The position numbers and the translations under genes were made by a program. DNA of 64,000 nt from Micrasema longulum. Its lineage: Eukaryota > Arthropoda > Insecta > Trichoptera > Brachycentridae. The stretch spans positions 62,001 through 126,000 of the forward strand of contig JAGVSM010001345.1 in NCBI GenBank assembly GCA_022494885.1, written 5' to 3'. Below the pieces are notes generated by a model. That model had not been told where the DNA came from and made no database searches. It saw nothing but the letters and a program-made list of their open reading frames with translations. Each line of letters begins with the position of its first letter. The stretch's first letter is position 1. Shown here piece after piece: positions 63,735 to 64,000 of the stretch.

Positions 63735-64000
63735 TAGCGGACCCGCCAGACGTTATCTTGTCCGAAAGTTGGCTTGCCTGCTATTAGCTTGGAAAAATAC
63801 TTTTCATTAATAAGTTGTAATTGTTTGTGATGAAATTCCAAAACTAAAAATTGATAATATTAAGATATTTCATTTAAGTAGGTACCTAGGTTTTTGTTAA
63901 TGGTTGAATTCCAAAACATACAACAAATATATTTTCAAATGTGGCATTCTTTTTGCAAACGTCCAACTCCGGTCGTCTCACCAACAAAGGGGTGTATTTA
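63735..64000 (+). repeat. Family B repeat, cut by the window edge
   Basis: ACTAGCGGACCCGCCAGACG, GGCTTGCCTGCTATTAGCTT, GTTAATGGTTGAATTCCAAA and TTTTTGCAAACGTCCAACTC, ending in the CTCACCAACAAAGGG motif at the window end. Confidence 0.8.

Overview
The window is repeat-dense, AT-rich nuclear DNA of an animal, almost certainly an arthropod and most likely an insect; I cannot fix the order. The evidence is: no operon-like gene packing; many eroded non-LTR retrotransposons (Jockey/CR1-like, RTE-like, one CR1/L2-like, one with an RNase H domain); Tc1/mariner remnants; at least two tRNA-derived SINE families; several foldback or TIR elements; and one exon that reads as the N-terminus of a Cav2-type voltage-gated calcium channel alpha-1 subunit (cacophony in insects).

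Only one host coding segment is convincing: 60060-60200, plus strand, GC-rich, flanked by AG and GTACGT splice signals. It ends in the conserved residues just before transmembrane segment S1 of repeat I. The rest of the window is probably intron or 5' flank of that locus. A CpG-rich block at 13255-13535 could be an upstream promoter or first exon, but nothing ties it to the same gene.

Layout. 1-4 kb: AT-rich DNA, then a 96-bp minisatellite and a CpG-rich patch. 4-10 kb: Jockey-like and RTE-like LINE remnants, a TIR element (family C) carrying a LINE insertion, a SINE, and a dead mariner carrying another SINE. 10-15 kb: Family A repeats and the CpG block. 15-25 kb: LINE copies, a 253-codon reverse-transcriptase C-terminal frame between Family A copies, SINEs, and the densest Family A cluster with foldback copies. 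25-34 kb: Family B repeats, LINEs, GC patches, and a LINE insertion that looks twin-primed. 34-45 kb: LINE 3' ends, family D with a nested LINE, RTE remnants, Tc1 and mariner remnants, a CR1-like ORF, and several hammerhead-like RNA motifs. 45-56 kb: family C, more LINEs, a SINE nested in an RTE, Family A foldbacks, and a non-repetitive block at 52.4-52.8 kb. 56-64 kb: IR elements, family D, a palindromic MITE just upstream of the calcium-channel exon, an RTE pseudogene just downstream of it, and more Family A and B copies.

The most interesting non-protein signal is a set of six dispersed short motifs (17.2, 34.5, 41.7, 44.2, 44.5, 58.3 kb). They share a hammerhead-ribozyme-like layout: stem I, CUGANGA-like box, stem II, GAAA, a minimal stem III and a cleavage-type triplet. 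Their stem sequences differ but stay complementary. Family names A-G are my own labels; all element classifications come from reading the sequence, not from a database search.
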